64,000 nt of DNA from DASXKD01 sp963703605 (GCA_963703605.1 CAVPFC010000048.1:62001-126000); one strand, 5' to 3'; shown: positions 35,886 to 44,565, numbered from the stretch's first letter. A program made the numbers and translations. Notes: a model not told the origin generated them from the letters alone.

Positions 35886-37073
35886 TTGCCCGACGGGGTT
35901 CTTCCTGCGGCGATGGAGGCCCTTGCCGGGCGGGGGGCCGTCGCCGACTTGGAAACTATGCACGCTGAACCGGATGTTGCAGCAATCCCCGGCGCGGCCG
36001 AAGAGGCGCTGACCCTGCGGGACCAGGCGCTGGCCGCTCTCGACGAGGGAGATCCCCAGGCCGCGCGGGCCATCGCGGTTAAGGGGCTGGCAGCGCTCGA
36101 AGCGGCGGGGCTGGAGGACGGGCCCGACGCCGCGGCTGTGCTCGTCGCGGTCGCCGAAATCGAACAGTCCTTGGACCGCTTCGGCGACGCGGCCGTCACG
36201 ATCGCGGCGGCGATCACCATTCTCGACGGCGTGGTGGCGGAGGAGCAGGACGAGGACTGCTTGCTGCTGTGGTGTCAGGCGCAGGAGCGGCTGGCGGGCC
36301 TGGAGCGGCTGGCGGGGGAATTCGGCGCCGCGGCGGCCCGGCTTGGCACCGTGCTGGACCGGGCGTCGGCGGCGTTCGGCGAGGCGTCGCTGGCCGTGGT
36401 GTCGGCGGCGAACGCGCTGGGCGTGGTGGGCAAGTACGCCGCGGACTTCGACGCGGCTCAGGCCGCGTACCGGCGGGCCATGGCTGCCGCTCGCAGCCTG
36501 CCCGGCGCGGATCCGCTGATCATGGCCGGGCTGCTGCATAACCTGGGCGGGCTGGCTCATGCGCGGGGCGACTTCGCCGGTGGGATCCCCCTCGCCGAGC
36601 GGGGCATGACGCTGAGAGCCGAGGCGCTCGGCGCCGATCATCCAGACGTCGCTGCCGACCTGAACGCGCTGGGCGCGCTCTATCACCTCGCGGGGCGGGC
36701 CGAGGACGCCGGGAACGCGTACCGCCGGGCCTTGGCGGTGTTTGAAGACCGTTATGGGCCAGATCATTTCGAGGTCGCCATGAGCTGCGCCAACCTCGCG
36801 GTTCTCGAAGGCGACCGGGGGCATTACGAGCAAGCCGAGGCGCTCGGCCGCCGGTCGCTGCGGATACTCGAAGCCATCCTTGGGCCGCAGGATGCCGAGG
36901 TCGGCCTGACCTTGCTGAACCTGGCGGCCGTGGTCGCAGGCCAGGGCAGGCAGTCCGAGGCAGCAGCGGTTACGGCCCGCGCTGCGGCCATCCTGACCGC
37001 CCGGCTCCCCCGCGACCACCCGCACGTGGTGGCTGCGGGCCAGGCGCTGGAACGCTTCGCGCCGCCGTCATGA
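35886..37073 (+). CDS. Tetratricopeptide-repeat protein
   Basis: A 395-residue protein. I chose the TTG at 35886 because GGAGG lies 8 bases upstream; there is no ATG with a site nearby. After about 50 residues it consists of TPR helices of the 42-residue kinesin-light-chain type, for example ALGADHPDVAADLNALGALY, GPDHFEVAMSCANLAVLEGD, and GPQDAEVGLTLLNLAAVVAG. There is no catalytic domain and no membrane segment, so it probably acts as a cytoplasmic binding partner. The obvious candidates are the repeat protein encoded just upstream or the MFS transporter whose ATG overlaps its stop. Confidence 0.8.
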   Translation: MPDGVLPAAMEALAGRGAVADLETMHAEPDVAAIPGAAEEALTLRDQALAALDEGDPQAARAIAVKGLAALEAAGLEDGPDAAAVLVAVAEIEQSLDRFGDAAVTIAAAITILDGVVAEEQDEDCLLLWCQAQERLAGLERLAGEFGAAAARLGTVLDRASAAFGEASLAVVSAANALGVVGKYAADFDAAQAAYRRAMAAARSLPGADPLIMAGLLHNLGGLAHARGDFAGGIPLAERGMTLRAEALGADHPDVAADLNALGALYHLAGRAEDAGNAYRRALAVFEDRYGPDHFEVAMSCANLAVLEGDRGHYEQAEALGRRSLRILEAILGPQDAEVGLTLLNLAAVVAGQGRQSEAAAVTARAAAILTARLPRDHPHVVAAGQALERFAPPS

Positions 37074-38425
37074 CAGACGACCCAGCTAGCCCGGAGCGCC
37101 GGCGGCCAAGACTCATCCCGGTCCTGCCGCGCCCGGCGTGGGTGGTACTGGGCGGTGACTTTGTGTCCGCTATCGGAAGCGGCTTGACGCTGCCGTTTCT
37201 GTTCGTCTACGCGCACCGGGTCCGGGATCTCAGCGACGGCACGGCCGGCCTCGTCGTCGCCACGATCGCCCTGGCATCCCTCATCGGCAATCCGGTGGGG
37301 GGTGCCGCGGCCGACCGGTGGACGCCGCGGCGGGTGCTGATGGCCGGCCTGGTCGTGGCCGCCCTCGGCTCGGCCGCCCTGGCTCTTGCGCGGACCGCCC
37401 CGGCGCTGTTCGGGGCCGCCGCTCTGACCGGCTTCGGGGTGGCTGTGATCTGGCCCGCCCAAAACGCCCTCCTGGTCAGCCTGGTCGGCCCGGCAGATCA
37501 CTCCGCGGTGTTCTCGGTTCGGCACGCCTCGCTGAACGCTGGCCTCGGTCTTGGCGCGCTTGGCGCGGCAGCCGTGGTCAGCGTCACTCATCCCGGCACC
37601 TTCGTCGCCGTCTATCTCGCCGACGCCATTTCGTTCCTGGTATTCGTCCCGGTGCTGGCACGCCTCGGCGCACCGGCGCAGCGGGCCCGCACCAGAGGGC
37701 GGGCGCGGCAGGAGCGGACCGGGTTCCGGCACGTGCTCGGGGACAAGGCATTTCTGCGGGTATGGGTGCTCACCGCGGTCCTCGTGACCGTCAGCTTCGG
37801 CCAGTACGCTTCCAGCTTCGCCGGGTACGCAACCCGGCCGGGTGGAATCGGCACTCACGGCCTCAGCCTGGCCTTCGCGGCCAACACGCTGACGGTGGTG
37901 GGAGCGCAACTGTTCGTCTTGCGGCGGCTGGCTGGCCACCGGCGCACCACCGGCGCGGCGCTGGCGGCCGCGGCCTGGGCGGCAACCTGGACCGTGGTGA
38001 TCATCGGTGGCCATCTCGGCGGCGGTCTGGCGGCCGGGACCGCCTTTGCCGCGGCCATGGTCATCTTCGCCCTGGGTGAAAGCCTGCTGTCGCCGACGCT
38101 TCCAGCGATCATCAATGACCTCGCGCCCCCCGAAGCCGCTGGCCGGTACAACGGCCTCGGCGCTCTGGCGTTCACCACCGGCTTCCTTCTCGGCCCGGCC
38201 ATCGGGGGCGCCGCGCTCGGCGCGGGCTGGGGAACTGGCCTGTTCGCCGTGCTGGTCCTGGGTTGCGTGCTCGCCTGCGCAGCTGCCCTCCGGCTGGGCC
38301 GCCAGCTACCCTCCAGCGCCAATCGGATCGCGGCAGCTGACACGGCGGCCCCTCCCGAACCGGCGGCCACCGGGCCACGTGCGGCCGGGCGCGGGCGGGG
38401 TCCTAGGCTGGCCGGGCGGCGATGA
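37070..38425 (+). CDS. MFS-family transporter
   Basis: A 451-residue protein overlapping the TPR stop by 4 bases (ATGA). It has twelve hydrophobic segments; segment 1 is WVVLGGDFVSAIGSGLTLPF. The loop between segments 2 and 3 has the MFS signature (GGAAADRWTPRRVLMAG). The middle loop is basic (QRARTRGRARQERTGFRHV). The C-terminal 40 residues are a hydrophilic Ala/Pro/Arg tail. The pattern fits the drug/small-molecule exporter branch of MFS. Being translationally coupled to the TPR gene, it is likely to serve the same pathway, possibly export of something related to the repeat protein. Confidence 0.85.
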   Translation: MTDDPASPERRRPRLIPVLPRPAWVVLGGDFVSAIGSGLTLPFLFVYAHRVRDLSDGTAGLVVATIALASLIGNPVGGAAADRWTPRRVLMAGLVVAALGSAALALARTAPALFGAAALTGFGVAVIWPAQNALLVSLVGPADHSAVFSVRHASLNAGLGLGALGAAAVVSVTHPGTFVAVYLADAISFLVFVPVLARLGAPAQRARTRGRARQERTGFRHVLGDKAFLRVWVLTAVLVTVSFGQYASSFAGYATRPGGIGTHGLSLAFAANTLTVVGAQLFVLRRLAGHRRTTGAALAAAAWAATWTVVIIGGHLGGGLAAGTAFAAAMVIFALGESLLSPTLPAIINDLAPPEAAGRYNGLGALAFTTGFLLGPAIGGAALGAGWGTGLFAVLVLGCVLACAAALRLGRQLPSSANRIAAADTAAPPEPAATGPRAAGRGRGPRLAGRR

Positions 38426-38592
38426 CGGCGCGGACGGCCTTTCAGCAGTTCCGTCGCGGCGAAGGGCTTCTGGATGAGCGGGATGCCGTCCTCGATGGCA
38501 CCGCGGGGCCCGAGGACGTCCTCGCCGTAGCCCGACATGAACATCACCCCCACGCCGGGGTGCGTCTGGCGGATGCGCTGTGCCAGGTCCAT
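38403..38592 (-). pseudogene. Response-regulator receiver domain, C-terminal remnant
   Basis: The minus strand reads MDLAQRIRQTHPGVGVMFMS, then GYGEDVLGPRGAIEDGIPLI and QKPFAATELLK, the second half of a receiver domain with the conserved Ser/Thr and the Lys of the KP motif. A frameshift follows, and AVRAVIAARPA leads to a stop at 38403. The phosphorylated Asp half is missing. It resembles the receiver of the hybrid kinase at 45953-48307 (FMSGYTQGLLGAQGVLE, LLEKPF). It overlaps the last 23 bases of the MFS gene. Confidence 0.6.
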
Positions 38593-38674
38593 GAACGCCA
38601 GGGGGGAGCAGCCGCGAAGGCCCCGGTAGGCGCTGTTTTGCGGAGCACGCGAGCGCTGGGGAGGGATCCCAGGG

Positions 38675-40215
38675 CTACCGGTAGGTCGCGCCGTTCACCA
38701 CGTCCTTGTCGATGTTCAGCCTGACGCCGTGGATGCGCCGCCAGCGCGGCCCCTTGTACTGCTTGATCCGGCGATGCCCAGCCCACCAGGAGTTCCGCAG
38801 GTACGGCGTGCCCTGCACGTTCCGGCGCCCGTCCCAGAGCCCGAACCACAGCGAATTGGGCTTGGCGATCCGGTGCCCGTAGACCGTGGCGGCCCGGCCA
38901 AGATCTTCGGCCGCGGCCGAGGCGCTCGAGTACACGCCGCAGGTGTAACCGTGGGAGCGCAGTTCCCGGCACCAGCCGTTGAGGAAGGACAGCACCGGGT
39001 TACGGCAGCGGGCCCAGCGGGTGTGATAGGCCTCCATGTCGAAGTAGATGGGGGTGTGCCGGCGCATACCGAGGTCGCGGGCGAGGCCCATCGCCTGCCT
39101 GGCCGCCTCCCGGCCCTGCGGCTCCGCGCGGCCGGGCTGGATCCGGATGGCGAAGCCGCTGCATGGCGCCTGCGGCCCCACGTAGGTGGGGATCAGCGCC
39201 CACCCCATCCGTGTGGTGGCGCGCACCCAGGCGGCCGACAGGTTGCCCCAGCCGCAGGCCGCCTCGGGGCCGCCCAGGTAGATGGCGGCGGCCCGGAACG
39301 AGTGCCGCCAGGCCCACATCGCGTGCAGTGACGGCGCGGTGCAGGTGTCGAAGCCCTTCACCGGCAGCCGCAGGCAGTGCCGATGGCACCGGTGGCTGTG
39401 GTGGCACTGTGGCAGTTGTGGTGGCACGTGGCAGTTGCGATGGCAGCGGTGGCAGTTGTGCCGGCAGCGGTGGCAGTTTCGCCGACAGCCGTGGTGATCC
39501 CCGGTTCGCGGGGCGACCGGGCGCGCCCACCCGGCCGCCGCCACGAGGCCGGCCGTGCCAGGCGTCCGGGCCGCCACGGCGGGGCCGGCGGCCGCCGCCG
39601 GGCCAGCCCAGCGCACCGTGGCGAGGATCCGCAGCACCTGGGCGGCGCTGGCACCGTACGTGGCGGTGACGGCCAGCCCCCGATGGCCGAACACCGCAAA
39701 CAGCTGCCGGTCCCACGTGTCCTGGGTCAGCGTCGCGGCAGTCCGGTAGCGCTGAGCCTGGTAGCCGTCGCCGGGTGAGCCCGCCCGCCGGCCGCCCGCC
39801 GGCGGGGCACCCGCCGGGCGCCAGCCGCGCACCGGGCGCCAGCCCCCGCCGGGCAGGGATCCCGCCTGGCCGGCTTGTTCCAGCGTGACGGTGGCGACCC
39901 GGCCGGCCAGGTGCGCCGGGCACTGCTGCTCCGCTCCGGGACGGCCCAGGTAGACCGCGTGCTGGTCGTACCGGACGCAACGGGTGGGGTCCCCGGCCAG
40001 CCGGTAGACGGGCCAGCCCGCCGGGACGTCGATCGTGTACCCCGCGAAACGCACCACCTTGGCGCGCCCGATTCCGGCCAGCCAGCCGGCCCCTTGGCCC
40101 GCCGGCTTGTGCCCGGCGGCCGGGCCGGCCCGGCCGGGGCGGCCAGCGCGCCGGCCACCGAGGCCCCGGTCACGCCGCAGCAGAGGACCACAAGCAGTGC
40201 GGCCACGCGTCGCAT
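38675..40215 (-). CDS. Secreted DUF1906 glycoside-hydrolase-like protein (one frameshift)
   Basis: The start at ATG 40215 gives a signal peptide (RRVAALLVVLCCGVTGASVA). A frameshift near 40105-40140 then moves to the main frame. The first domain (about 200 residues, VRFAGYTIDVPAGWPVY onwards) is unrecognised. A His/Cys-rich linker follows, and then the C-terminal DUF1906 domain. This starts VKGFDTCTAPS and continues with AIYLGG, WALIPTYVGPQAP, PIYFDMEAY, SHGYTCGVYSSASAAAEDL and WWAGHRRIKQY. DUF1906 is the Rv2525c-like TIM-barrel of secreted actinobacterial proteins, thought to act on cell-wall glycans. The catalytic acids FDME are present. Confidence 0.75.
39363..39502 (-). repeat. His/Cys-rich repeat region inside the DUF1906 gene
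   Basis: Short GC-rich repeats (GTGGCAGTTG, GGCAGCGGTGGCAG) make a linker with 9 Cys and about 13 His in the main frame (RRNCHRCRHNCHRCHRNCHV and onwards). In another frame of the same strand the DNA would encode a Thr/Ala-rich linker (ETATAAGTTATAAIATAT), typical of secreted proteins. Confidence 0.6.
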
Positions 40216-40396
40216 GGCACCCCCGAAGGTGCTGGGCCACGCCCCGGTGAGCGTGGAGGCTCCCCGGCAAAGGCCCGTTCCCGCGCCGCCGGGCGACCCG
40301 CTCACCCGTGGTGGGTGATGTCCACGGCGGCCCGTATATTTGACGGGATCGCCCGCCGAGCACGGGCCAGCGGGGCTGGCCGGGAGGATGACAGAC

Positions 40397-40768
40397 GTGA
40401 GTTCGCCGCAGGCACGGCAGGGGCAAGGGCCGCAGCGAGGTAAGGGCAGGCCGCTGCCGCCCGGTGACTCGCTCTACACCCCGGGGGCCGGCGACGCGCG
40501 CCGCCGTATCGAGCGGTCCAGCGCCCGTCCCCTGGTGTGGCTGCACCAGCAGCCGGTCTGGTTCCCCCCGGTGCTGGTGGCCGTGCTGCTGATCGTCGGG
40601 CTGGCGGTGCCCGGGTGGCTCGGCGCGGCCGCGCTGGTCCTCGTGGCCGCGTTCCTCGGCTGGCTGGCGTCGCTGTCCTGGCCGCGGCTCGCCCCGGCCG
40701 GCCGGCTACTCCGCCTGGCCTCGGTCGCCGCCGTCCTGGTCGTCGCGGTCATCCAGGCGACCCGGTAG
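40397..40768 (+). CDS. Small membrane protein (DUF6703-like)
   Basis: A 123-residue protein. The GTG at 40397 has GGGAGG 9 bases upstream, better than the ATG at 40388. The N-terminal 45 residues are hydrophilic (SSPQARQGQGPQRGKGRPLP). Three hydrophobic segments follow: WFPPVLVAVLLIVGLAVPGW, AAALVLVAAFLGWLASLSW and RLASVAAVLVVAVIQA. Such proteins are found next to uppS in actinobacteria. The gene ends 63 bases inside the convergent uppS gene. No function is known. Confidence 0.7.
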   Translation: MSSPQARQGQGPQRGKGRPLPPGDSLYTPGAGDARRRIERSSARPLVWLHQQPVWFPPVLVAVLLIVGLAVPGWLGAAALVLVAAFLGWLASLSWPRLAPAGRLLRLASVAAVLVVAVIQATR

Positions 40769-41629
40769 CACTTGGTTGGGCACGGCACCCCCGTACCTGC
40801 GGTCCCGGCTGGCGTAGATCTCGCACGCCCGCCACAGATGGCGCCGGTCGAAGTCGGGGAAGAACGTGTCCAGGAAGACAAGCTCGGCGTAGGCCGACTG
40901 CCAGATCAGGAAGTTCGAGAGTCGCTGCTCCCCGGATGACCGGACGAACAGGTCAACGTCGGGGATACCGGGCTCGTCCAGGTAGCGGGCGAGGACCTTC
41001 TCGTCGACGCGGTCGGGGCGCAGCCGTCCGGCCACCGCGTCGGCCGCGATCGCGGCCGCGGCGTCGGCGATCTCGGCCCGGCCGCCGTAGTTCACGCAGA
41101 ACTGGAGCGTGAGGACGGAGTTGTTGACCGTCATGCGCTCCGCTTCTTCGAGTTCGGAGATGACGCTGCGCCACAGCCGGGGGCGGCGCCCGGCCCAGCG
41201 GACCCGCACGCCCATCTCGTTGAGCTGGTCCCGGCGGCGGCGGATGACGTCCCGGTTGAACCCCATGAGGAAGCGGACCTCGTCCGGCGACCTGCGCCAG
41301 TTCTCGGTGGAGAACGCGTACGCCGACAGGTACGGGATGCCGAGCTCTATCGCGCCCATGATCACGTCGAAGAGCGAGTGCTCGCCCCGCTTGTGGCCCT
41401 CGGTCCGGGGCAGGCCGCGCTCCTTCGCCCACCGGCCGTTGCCGTCCATGACCAGGGCGACGTGCCGGGGCACCAGGTCGGCCGGGATGGGGGGCGGCTT
41501 CGCGCCGCCCGGATGCGGGTCCGGCGGGCGCACCTGGCGGGGCGCCCCCGCGCCGGACTGTGCCGGGTCCGGGGAACGGCCTGGCCACCCGGTCCTGGGT
41601 GACTTCCGGTCACCGGCCAGACGGGTCAT
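40706..41629 (-). CDS. uppS: Isoprenyl (polyprenyl diphosphate) transferase
   Basis: A 307-residue cis-prenyltransferase that makes the long-chain lipid carrier for cell-wall synthesis. The pyrophosphate-binding motif VALVMDGNGRWAKERGLPR is at about residue 57, with the catalytic Asp. SAYAFSTENWRRSPDEV and the C-terminal RSSGEQRLSNFLIWQSAYAE follow. About 50 N-terminal Pro/Arg-rich residues are extra compared with the short family form, and a later start is possible. It forms the recO-uppS pair usual in actinobacteria. Its last 63 bases overlap the small membrane gene on the other strand. Confidence 0.9.
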   Translation of the reverse strand: MTRLAGDRKSPRTGWPGRSPDPAQSGAGAPRQVRPPDPHPGGAKPPPIPADLVPRHVALVMDGNGRWAKERGLPRTEGHKRGEHSLFDVIMGAIELGIPYLSAYAFSTENWRRSPDEVRFLMGFNRDVIRRRRDQLNEMGVRVRWAGRRPRLWRSVISELEEAERMTVNNSVLTLQFCVNYGGRAEIADAAAAIAADAVAGRLRPDRVDEKVLARYLDEPGIPDVDLFVRSSGEQRLSNFLIWQSAYAELVFLDTFFPDFDRRHLWRACEIYASRDRRYGGAVPNQVLPGRLDDRDDQDGGDRGQAE

Positions 41630-41808
41630 GAGGGGCGCCTCCGTTCTGCTCCGCTACCTCCGGGCGCCATCCGGCGCCCCTTCCCTTGTTCCGCGCGGCC
41701 AGGTCCGGGCGGCACCGCGGGCCCCGGCCGGGCGCCGCCGCGGCCCATGGCCGGGTGACATCGCTGCGCGGCCCGGGCGGCATCCCGCGGCTCCGGCCCG
41801 GGACAGGG

Positions 41809-42558
41809 TCACGCGCGCTCCACGTGCCGCAGCGAGCGAATGGAATGCTCCAGGTGCCATTGCAGGTACGCGGCGACCAGGCCGCTGCACTCTACCTGGT
41901 GCCGCCGCTCGGCCGCGTCGGCGTGCGCCCAGTCGCCCCGCAGCAGCGCGCCCATCAGGGCAATCGTGTGCACCGACGGGGTCGCCGCGCCCGCGGGCCG
42001 GCAGGACCGGCAGGTCAGCCCGCCCGCCGCGATGCCGAACGCGCGCGATCCCCCGGTCCCCGCGGCCAGGTCGGCGGACCCGCATACCGCGCACTCGTCC
42101 AGGGCTGGCGCGTAGCCGGCCACGGCCAGCGAGCGCAGCAGGTACGCGTCCAGCACGAGCCGGGGGGTGTGCGCCCCTTCGCCCAGCGCCCGCAGCCCGC
42201 CGACCAGCAGCAGGAACTGCCGCTGCGCGGGCTCCTTCTCCTCGGGGGTGAACCGCTCCGCGGTCTCCAGCATCGCGGTGCCCGTGGTGTACCGCGGGTA
42301 GTCCGTGGCCAGCGGCCCGCCGTAGGACCGCACCAGCTCGGCCTGGGTGATGTAGTCCAGCGAGCGGCCCGTGTGCAGTTGCAGGTCGACGTGGGAGAAC
42401 GGTTCGAGGCGGGCGCCGAACCGCGACATGGTCCGGCGCACGCCCTTGCCGACCGCCCGGATCCGCCCGGTGCGCCGGGTCAGGATCGTGACGATGTGAT
42501 CCGCCTCGCCCAGGTCCTGGGTGCGCAGCACGATCCCGTCATCGGCGTACAGTCCCAC
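41809..42558 (-). CDS. recO: DNA repair protein RecO
   Basis: A 249-residue protein. I chose GTG 42558 because the protein then begins GLYADDGIVLRTQDLGEADH, the OB-fold start of RecO. The helical C-terminal domain carries a zinc site: CAVCGSADL, then TCRSCRPAG. RecO loads RecA on single-stranded DNA with RecR. It lies directly upstream of uppS on the same strand with a 179-base gap. The start codon region has no strong ribosome site. Confidence 0.9.
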   Translation of the reverse strand: MGLYADDGIVLRTQDLGEADHIVTILTRRTGRIRAVGKGVRRTMSRFGARLEPFSHVDLQLHTGRSLDYITQAELVRSYGGPLATDYPRYTTGTAMLETAERFTPEEKEPAQRQFLLLVGGLRALGEGAHTPRLVLDAYLLRSLAVAGYAPALDECAVCGSADLAAGTGGSRAFGIAAGGLTCRSCRPAGAATPSVHTIALMGALLRGDWAHADAAERRHQVECSGLVAAYLQWHLEHSIRSLRHVERA

Positions 42559-42605
42559 GCTGCCATTCTCGCGCACCCATCCGTCAGCCCGGCCCATCCA
42601 AGCGA

Positions 42606-42645
42606 GGGGGCGGGCGCGAAGCGCCGGGGGCGGGAAAAGCAGAGC
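42606..42645 (+). repeat. GC-rich dispersed repeat, copy 3
   Basis: 40 bases nearly identical to 30775-30813. It lies in the gap between recO and leuA. No terminal inverted repeat is seen here, so only part of the MITE-like element is present. Confidence 0.65.
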
Positions 42646-42695
42646 ACGGGGGCGGGAACTAGCAGCGCGGGCCCGCGTTCTGCCGTCCGGTCAGC

Positions 42696-44429
42696 TCACC
42701 GGCCACCGGCCCGGTTGACCGCCGACAGGACCGCCCGCAGTGACGCGGTCACCGTGTTGGTGTCGACGCCCACGCCCCACAGCACCTTCCCGCCGACCTC
42801 GCACTCGACGTAGGCCGCGGCCTGGGCGTCGCTGCCGGCGGACAGGGCGTGCTCGGTGTAGTCGAGCACGCGGACGTCGACCCCGAGCGAGCCGAGCGCG
42901 TCGCAGAACGCCGAGATCGGCCCGTTGCCCACGCCCTCGATCTGGCGCCCGTCGCCGTCCACGCTGACCTCCACGCTCAGCGCGTCCTTGCTGTCGACCA
43001 CCGAGGAGGTGTGGTGCGCCTGGAGCGCCACCCGGCCGGGGGCCAGGTACTCGGCCGAGAACGCCGCCCACATCTGCGCCGGGGTGACCTCGCCGCCCTC
43101 GGCGTCGGTGTGCGCCTGGACCACCCGGGAGAACTCGATCTGCAGCCGGCGCGGCAGGTCGAGCTGGTGCCCGGCCTTCATGATGTAGGCCACCCCGCCC
43201 TTGCCGGACTGGGAGTTGACCCGGATCACGGCCTCGTAGGTGCGCCCGACGTCACGCGGGTCGATCGGCAGGTACGGCACGGCCCAGGGGAACTCGGCGA
43301 GCGACGCGCCCGCGGCGTGCGCGGCAGCCTCCTGCGCCTCGAAACCCTTCTTGATCGCGTCCTGGTGCGATCCGGAGAACGCGGTGTACACCAGGTCGCC
43401 GGCGTAGGGGTGGCGCGGGTGCACCGGGAGCTGGTTGCAGTACTCGACGGTGCGCCGGACCTCGTCGATGTCGGAGAAGTCGATCATCGGGTCGATGCCC
43501 TGGCTGAACAGGTTCATGCCGAGCGTGACCAGGCACACGTTGCCGGTCCGCTCGCCGTTGCCGAACAGGCAGCCCTCCACCCGGTCGGCCCCGGCCAGCA
43601 CGGCCAGCTCGGCGTCGGCCACCGCGGTGCCGCGGTCGTTGTGGGTGTGCACCGACAGGCAGATGTGATCCCGCCGGGACAGCTGGCGGCTCATCCACTC
43701 GATCTGGTCGGCGTACACGTTCGGGGTGGACCGCTCCACCGTGCACGGCAGGTTGAGGATGATCTCCCGGTCCGGCCCCGGCTGCCAGACGTCCATGACC
43801 GCCTCGCAGACGTCGGCGGCGAAGTCCAGCTCGGTGTCCATGAAGATCTCCGGCGAGTACTCGTAGCCGAAGTCGCAGCCGGCCAGGTACTGCTCCGCGT
43901 ACTTGATCACCGACCGGGTGCCCTCGACGGCCAGCGCCTTGCACTCCTCGCGGTCCACGCCGAACACGACCTGCCGGAACAGCGGCGCCGTCGCGTTGTA
44001 CAGGTGCACGGTGGCGCGCGGCGCGCCCACCAGCGACTGCACGGTCCGCTCGATGAGCTCGTCGCGGGCCTGGGTGAGCACGGAAATCTGCACGTCGGCG
44101 GGGATGTGGTCGCCCTCGATCAGGCCGCGGACGAAGTCGAAGTCGGCCTGGCTCGCCGATGGGAACCCGACCTCGATCTCCTTGTAGCCCATCCGGACCA
44201 GCAGGTCGAACATGGTGCGCTTGCGGGCCGGGCTCATCGGGTCGATCAGCGCCTGGTTGCCGTCGCGCAGGTCGGTGGACAGCCACCGCGGCGCCGTCGT
44301 GATCGCCTTCCCCGGCCAGGTGCGGTCCGGCAGCCGGACGGGACGGAAGGGCGTGTAACGGTGGCAGGGCATGCCGCTTGGGGTTTGCTGTACTCGTGCT
44401 TGCTTGGCTCCTGCTTGCTCAGCTGGCAT
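42696..44429 (-). CDS. leuA: 2-isopropylmalate synthase
   Basis: A 577-residue enzyme of the actinobacterial type that joins acetyl-CoA and 2-oxoisovalerate in the first committed step of leucine synthesis. The catalytic barrel shows STDLRDGNQALIDPMSPARK (metal Asp and catalytic Arg), MGYKEIEVGFPSASQADFDF, and LSVHTHNDRGTAVADAEL (metal His). The C-terminal LeuA dimer domain that senses leucine is present (GRVALQAHHTSSVVDSKDAL, DALSAGSDAQAAAYVECE region). The start has GGGAG upstream. Expression is probably also controlled by the leader peptide at 44502-44549. Confidence 0.95.
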   Translation of the reverse strand: MPAEQAGAKQARVQQTPSGMPCHRYTPFRPVRLPDRTWPGKAITTAPRWLSTDLRDGNQALIDPMSPARKRTMFDLLVRMGYKEIEVGFPSASQADFDFVRGLIEGDHIPADVQISVLTQARDELIERTVQSLVGAPRATVHLYNATAPLFRQVVFGVDREECKALAVEGTRSVIKYAEQYLAGCDFGYEYSPEIFMDTELDFAADVCEAVMDVWQPGPDREIILNLPCTVERSTPNVYADQIEWMSRQLSRRDHICLSVHTHNDRGTAVADAELAVLAGADRVEGCLFGNGERTGNVCLVTLGMNLFSQGIDPMIDFSDIDEVRRTVEYCNQLPVHPRHPYAGDLVYTAFSGSHQDAIKKGFEAQEAAAHAAGASLAEFPWAVPYLPIDPRDVGRTYEAVIRVNSQSGKGGVAYIMKAGHQLDLPRRLQIEFSRVVQAHTDAEGGEVTPAQMWAAFSAEYLAPGRVALQAHHTSSVVDSKDALSVEVSVDGDGRQIEGVGNGPISAFCDALGSLGVDVRVLDYTEHALSAGSDAQAAAYVECEVGGKVLWGVGVDTNTVTASLRAVLSAVNRAGGR

Positions 44430-44480
44430 GTGCTGTGCTGCTCCCTCGATCGAGGCGGGTAGCCGACGCGTGTCACAGCC

Positions 44481-44520
44481 CCGCGGCGAGGAAGCCGGCC
44501 GTTATCGGGCCTCGCCGCGG
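44481..44520 (-). promoter_or_regulatory. leuA attenuator hairpin
   Basis: An 11-bp perfect stem (CCGCGGCGAGG with its complement) and an 18-base loop overlap the end of the leucine leader peptide gene. On the transcript the 5' arm begins right after the Leu codons. A ribosome stalled on them would cover the 5' arm and stop the stem from forming. No U run follows. Confidence 0.6.
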
Positions 44521-44549
44521 CAGCTAAGAAGCAGCAGTCCGCACAGCAT
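44502..44549 (-). CDS. leuL: Leucine leader peptide of leuA
   Basis: A 15-residue peptide MLCGLLLLSCRGEAR with five Leu codons, four of them consecutive (44526-44537, CTG CTG CTT CTT), ahead of leuA. The arrangement is typical of attenuation: when charged leucyl-tRNA is short the ribosome stalls there and alters the downstream hairpin. There is no Shine-Dalgarno sequence. An extended -10 box lies just 7 bases before the ATG, so the transcript is probably leaderless. Such leuA leaders have been predicted in actinobacteria. The peptide is too short for usual gene finders. Confidence 0.7.
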   Translation of the reverse strand: MLCGLLLLSCRGEAR

Positions 44550-44556
44550 CGTGAAA

Positions 44557-44565
44557 AGGTTATCA
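44557..44565 (-). promoter_or_regulatory. leuA promoter, extended -10 element
   Basis: TGATAACCT on the minus strand gives an extended -10 box (TGnTAnnnT). Transcription would begin at or near the A of the leader ATG (44549). No good -35 box is seen, as is common for extended -10 promoters. Confidence 0.5.

Noticed and set aside
44481..44520. T-box riboswitch before leuA
   Set aside because: No T-box sequence or specifier stem was seen. A short Leu-rich leader peptide explains the region better.
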